Shown here one piece after another: positions 29,972 through 31,597 of a stretch of DNA of 31,597 bases. This DNA is from Chloroflexota bacterium (GTDB lineage Bacteria; Chloroflexota; Dehalococcoidia; Lucifugimonadales; Lucifugimonadaceae): assembly GCA_016189845.1 (NCBI GenBank), contig JACPRT010000071.1:1-31597 (forward strand). Direction: 5' to 3'. The stretch's first letter is position 1; the number at the start of each line of letters is the position of its first letter. The position numbers and the translations under genes are program-made. The notes beneath the pieces were generated by a model. The model did not search any database, was not told the DNA's origin, and worked only from the letters and a program-made list of their open reading frames with translations.

Positions 29972-31597
29972 ATGCCCCTCGTCTTCCTCCCACACCGACA
30001 CGAGTTCGTCCTCTGGGGAAGAGAGCGCACCGTTCCCGAACTCAGTAGTCTGGCGTCGCTGGGCGAGCCAGCCGTAACCGCGCTCGTCACCCCGGAGAAG
30101 ACCGGCCCGGTCGATGGCGTTGGACTTCCCCTTCTGGAGACGATGGCGCTCCTCGCCATGGTCCCTGTGTCGAGCATCCCCGCGCTGCCCGGGTCGGCCG
30201 CGACCTGGGCCCTGGCATCCAAGCTCGCTCTCGACCTGGTGAGTCGCGAACGCGCGGTACCGACCGTGACACGTCGTAACGGCGCGATGCAGGCGGGGTG
30301 GTGTGCGGCTCTTTCGGATCCCGAGGACGCGTCGCAGGTCGCCGCCCTCGCTCGCAGCATGCCACCTTCGGCCCACGCAGTGCCGGCATCCGGCGGCGGC
30401 GACGGCGAGGTATGGGCGCCGGAAGCTCTCCTGCGCGCTTTTCTGGATGCGGCGGTCGATACGCTGATCCGCGCTGCGTGCGGCGCCACCGAGCGGCCTG
30501 CGACGAGGCCGCGGCCAGGACGCAAGCGGCGCGATGGCGACTACACGCCCTGGGAGCAGCGCTGGCGATTGGCCCTGGAGGGAAGCAACAGTACTTTCGC
30601 ATTCGACGGCTTTGTCGAGCGGAGCCTCCCCGACGATCTCCGCAGATGGAGCGAACCGGTTACCGGTTCCCGCGACCGGTTGCGGGCGTGCTTCCGCCTG
30701 GAGCTGCCAGAGGTCGATGGCGAACTCTTCACCCTGCGTTTCCTGCTCCAGTCCCCGGACGACCCGAGCCTGCTGGTCGCCGCCGCCGAGGTGTGGGGCA
30801 CCAGGGGGAGAAGCCTGGCCAGGCTCGGCCATGCATTCCTCGACCCACAAGAGTCCCTGCTGGAGGCCCTGGGCCGCGCCGCCCGGCTTTTTACCCCGAT
30901 TGCGGAAACCCTCCGCGAAGCGAGGCCGGAGGCGCTCGCTCTCGATCCCGAGAGCGCCTGGGCGTTCTTGAGTGAAGGAGCGCCGGTGCTCGCCGAGGCG
31001 GGCTTCGGCGTGATCGTTCCGGGCGAACTGACCGCCGCCGGCCAGCGGCGGTTGCGCCTGCGCTTGCGGGTTGGTTCGACCACCAGGGTACCCGGCGCCG
31101 TGGCAGGTGCGGCAGGTCTCGGTCTCGACGAGCTGCTTTCGTTCGAATGGGAAGCCTCGTTAGGCGATACGACCCTTTCGGCGCGTGAGCTTCAGGCGCT
31201 CGCCAACCAGAAGGCGCCGATTGTGCGGTATCGCGGTCAGTGGGTGGTCGTGGACCCAGGCGAGCTGGCCGAAATCCACAGCCGGATGGCCGGTGGCGCC
31301 GGCAAGATGGCGGTCAGACAGGCACTGGCGGGCGCGTTGTCTGGCGTGACCCGCCATAACGGCAGATACGATGCGGTCGCAGCCGCCGGGGCCTTCGCAG
31401 AAATCGTGGAACGGATGCGCGAAGCCGCGACCGTCCCCGTTCAGACCCCGGACTCGTTCCAGGGCGAGCTGCGGCCCTATCAGGCGCGGGGCCTCGCGTG
31501 GCTCGCCACCATGGGCTCGCTCGGCCTCGGTGCGTGTCTTGCCGACGACATGGGCCTTGGCAAGACGATTCAACTCCTGGCGTTCTTATTGCACCGC
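29972..31597 (+). CDS. SNF2-family DEAD/DEAH helicase, N-terminal part (runs off the right edge)
   Basis: The first 542 codons are open to the window end. ATG 29972 opens MPLVFLPHRHEFVLWGRER, typical of the long N-terminal region of bacterial SNF2 proteins. Toward the end, LDELLSFEWEASLGDTTLSA and then IVRYRGQWVVVDPGELAEI match the SNF2-associated DUF3670 domain. The helicase core starts at GELRPYQARGLAWLATMG and shows motif I as DDMGLGKTIQLL at the edge. Motifs II-VI are beyond the window. In-frame ATG 29786 is possible but lacks family-like sequence. These ATPases remodel protein-nucleic acid complexes and are common in bacteria, including some defence islands. Only the PIN-like relic beside it hints at such a context. 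Confidence 0.88.
   Translation, partial: MPLVFLPHRHEFVLWGRERTVPELSSLASLGEPAVTALVTPEKTGPVDGVGLPLLETMALLAMVPVSSIPALPGSAATWALASKLALDLVSRERAVPTVTRRNGAMQAGWCAALSDPEDASQVAALARSMPPSAHAVPASGGGDGEVWAPEALLRAFLDAAVDTLIRAACGATERPATRPRPGRKRRDGDYTPWEQRWRLALEGSNSTFAFDGFVERSLPDDLRRWSEPVTGSRDRLRACFRLELPEVDGELFTLRFLLQSPDDPSLLVAAAEVWGTRGRSLARLGHAFLDPQESLLEALGRAARLFTPIAETLREARPEALALDPESAWAFLSEGAPVLAEAGFGVIVPGELTAAGQRRLRLRLRVGSTTRVPGAVAGAAGLGLDELLSFEWEASLGDTTLSARELQALANQKAPIVRYRGQWVVVDPGELAEIHSRMAGGAGKMAVRQALAGALSGVTRHNGRYDAVAAAGAFAEIVERMREAATVPVQTPDSFQGELRPYQARGLAWLATMGSLGLGACLADDMGLGKTIQLLAFLLHR

Noticed and set aside
1..31597. Search by eye for tRNA, rRNA, CRISPR repeats, transposase or integrase genes and IS ends
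   Set aside because: No cloverleaf, regularly spaced repeat-spacer array or DDE/tyrosine recombinase motif was seen. Small RNAs without strong structure could have been missed.

Overview
The window looks like a piece of a GC-rich bacterial chromosome (about two thirds G+C by eye) with dense genes, short gaps and frequent stop/start overlaps. The best lineage clue is the transporter lipoprotein near 22.7 kb. Right after its lipidated cysteine it has a repeated 'VEKPVEVxKEKI' linker and a Thr/Pro/Ala-rich stretch, a style I associate with Chloroflexota solute-binding proteins. The mix of enolase-superfamily, hydroxyacid dehydrogenase and corrinoid methyl-transfer genes also fits environmental Chloroflexota (Dehalococcoidia/SAR202-like). 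This placement is an inference. I see no rRNA, tRNA, CRISPR array, insertion sequence or phage gene.

Layout. 1-1917 (minus): a 3-hydroxyisobutyrate dehydrogenase-type enzyme cut by the left edge, and a D-2-hydroxyacid dehydrogenase. 2024-8572 (plus): a sugar-isomerase-like TIM barrel, then a compact corrinoid methyl-transfer operon: small 'virulence factor' family protein, zinc homocysteine methyltransferase-type protein, unknown 227-aa protein, UroD/MtaA-type methyltransferase, B12-binding corrinoid protein, tiny four-cysteine protein, and a RACo-type [2Fe-2S]/ASKHA reactivating ATPase. A 315-bp gap then holds terminator-like hairpins and a direct-repeat array. 8888-10602: an FMN reductase (minus) divergent from a second D-2-hydroxyacid dehydrogenase (plus). 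10559-15191 (minus): MoxR ATPase, DUF58 protein and a TgpA-like transglutaminase-fold membrane protein. 15544-16026: a stand-alone receiver protein ending at a strong terminator. 16200-19918 (plus): DUF1800, DUF1501 and NHL-repeat genes. 19934-22485 (minus): enolase-superfamily enzyme overlapping an M28 metallopeptidase. 22726-29748 (plus): a peptide/opine-type ABC transporter (binding lipoprotein, two permeases, one ATPase) interrupted by a small OB-fold lipoprotein gene and ending with a D-aminoacylase-type amidohydrolase. 29783-29947 (minus) resembles the tail of a PIN-domain protein. 29972 to the right edge is the 5' part of an SNF2-family helicase.

How the parts may work together. The corrinoid operon has the parts needed to take a methyl group from a small donor (UroD-type enzyme), carry it on cob(I)alamin protein, pass it to a thiol acceptor (Hcy-type zinc protein), and repair oxidised cobalt with ATP (RACo type). 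It resembles methionine synthase split into separate proteins, with a UroD-type donor enzyme in place of the pterin domain and RACo in place of the SAM-dependent activation domain. The donor and acceptor cannot be told from sequence. The transporter-amidohydrolase block looks like uptake followed by hydrolysis of N-acylated or D-amino-acid-containing compounds. MoxR-DUF58-TgpA is a widespread envelope-associated trio of uncertain role; here the transglutaminase-like protein lacks the usual catalytic cysteine.
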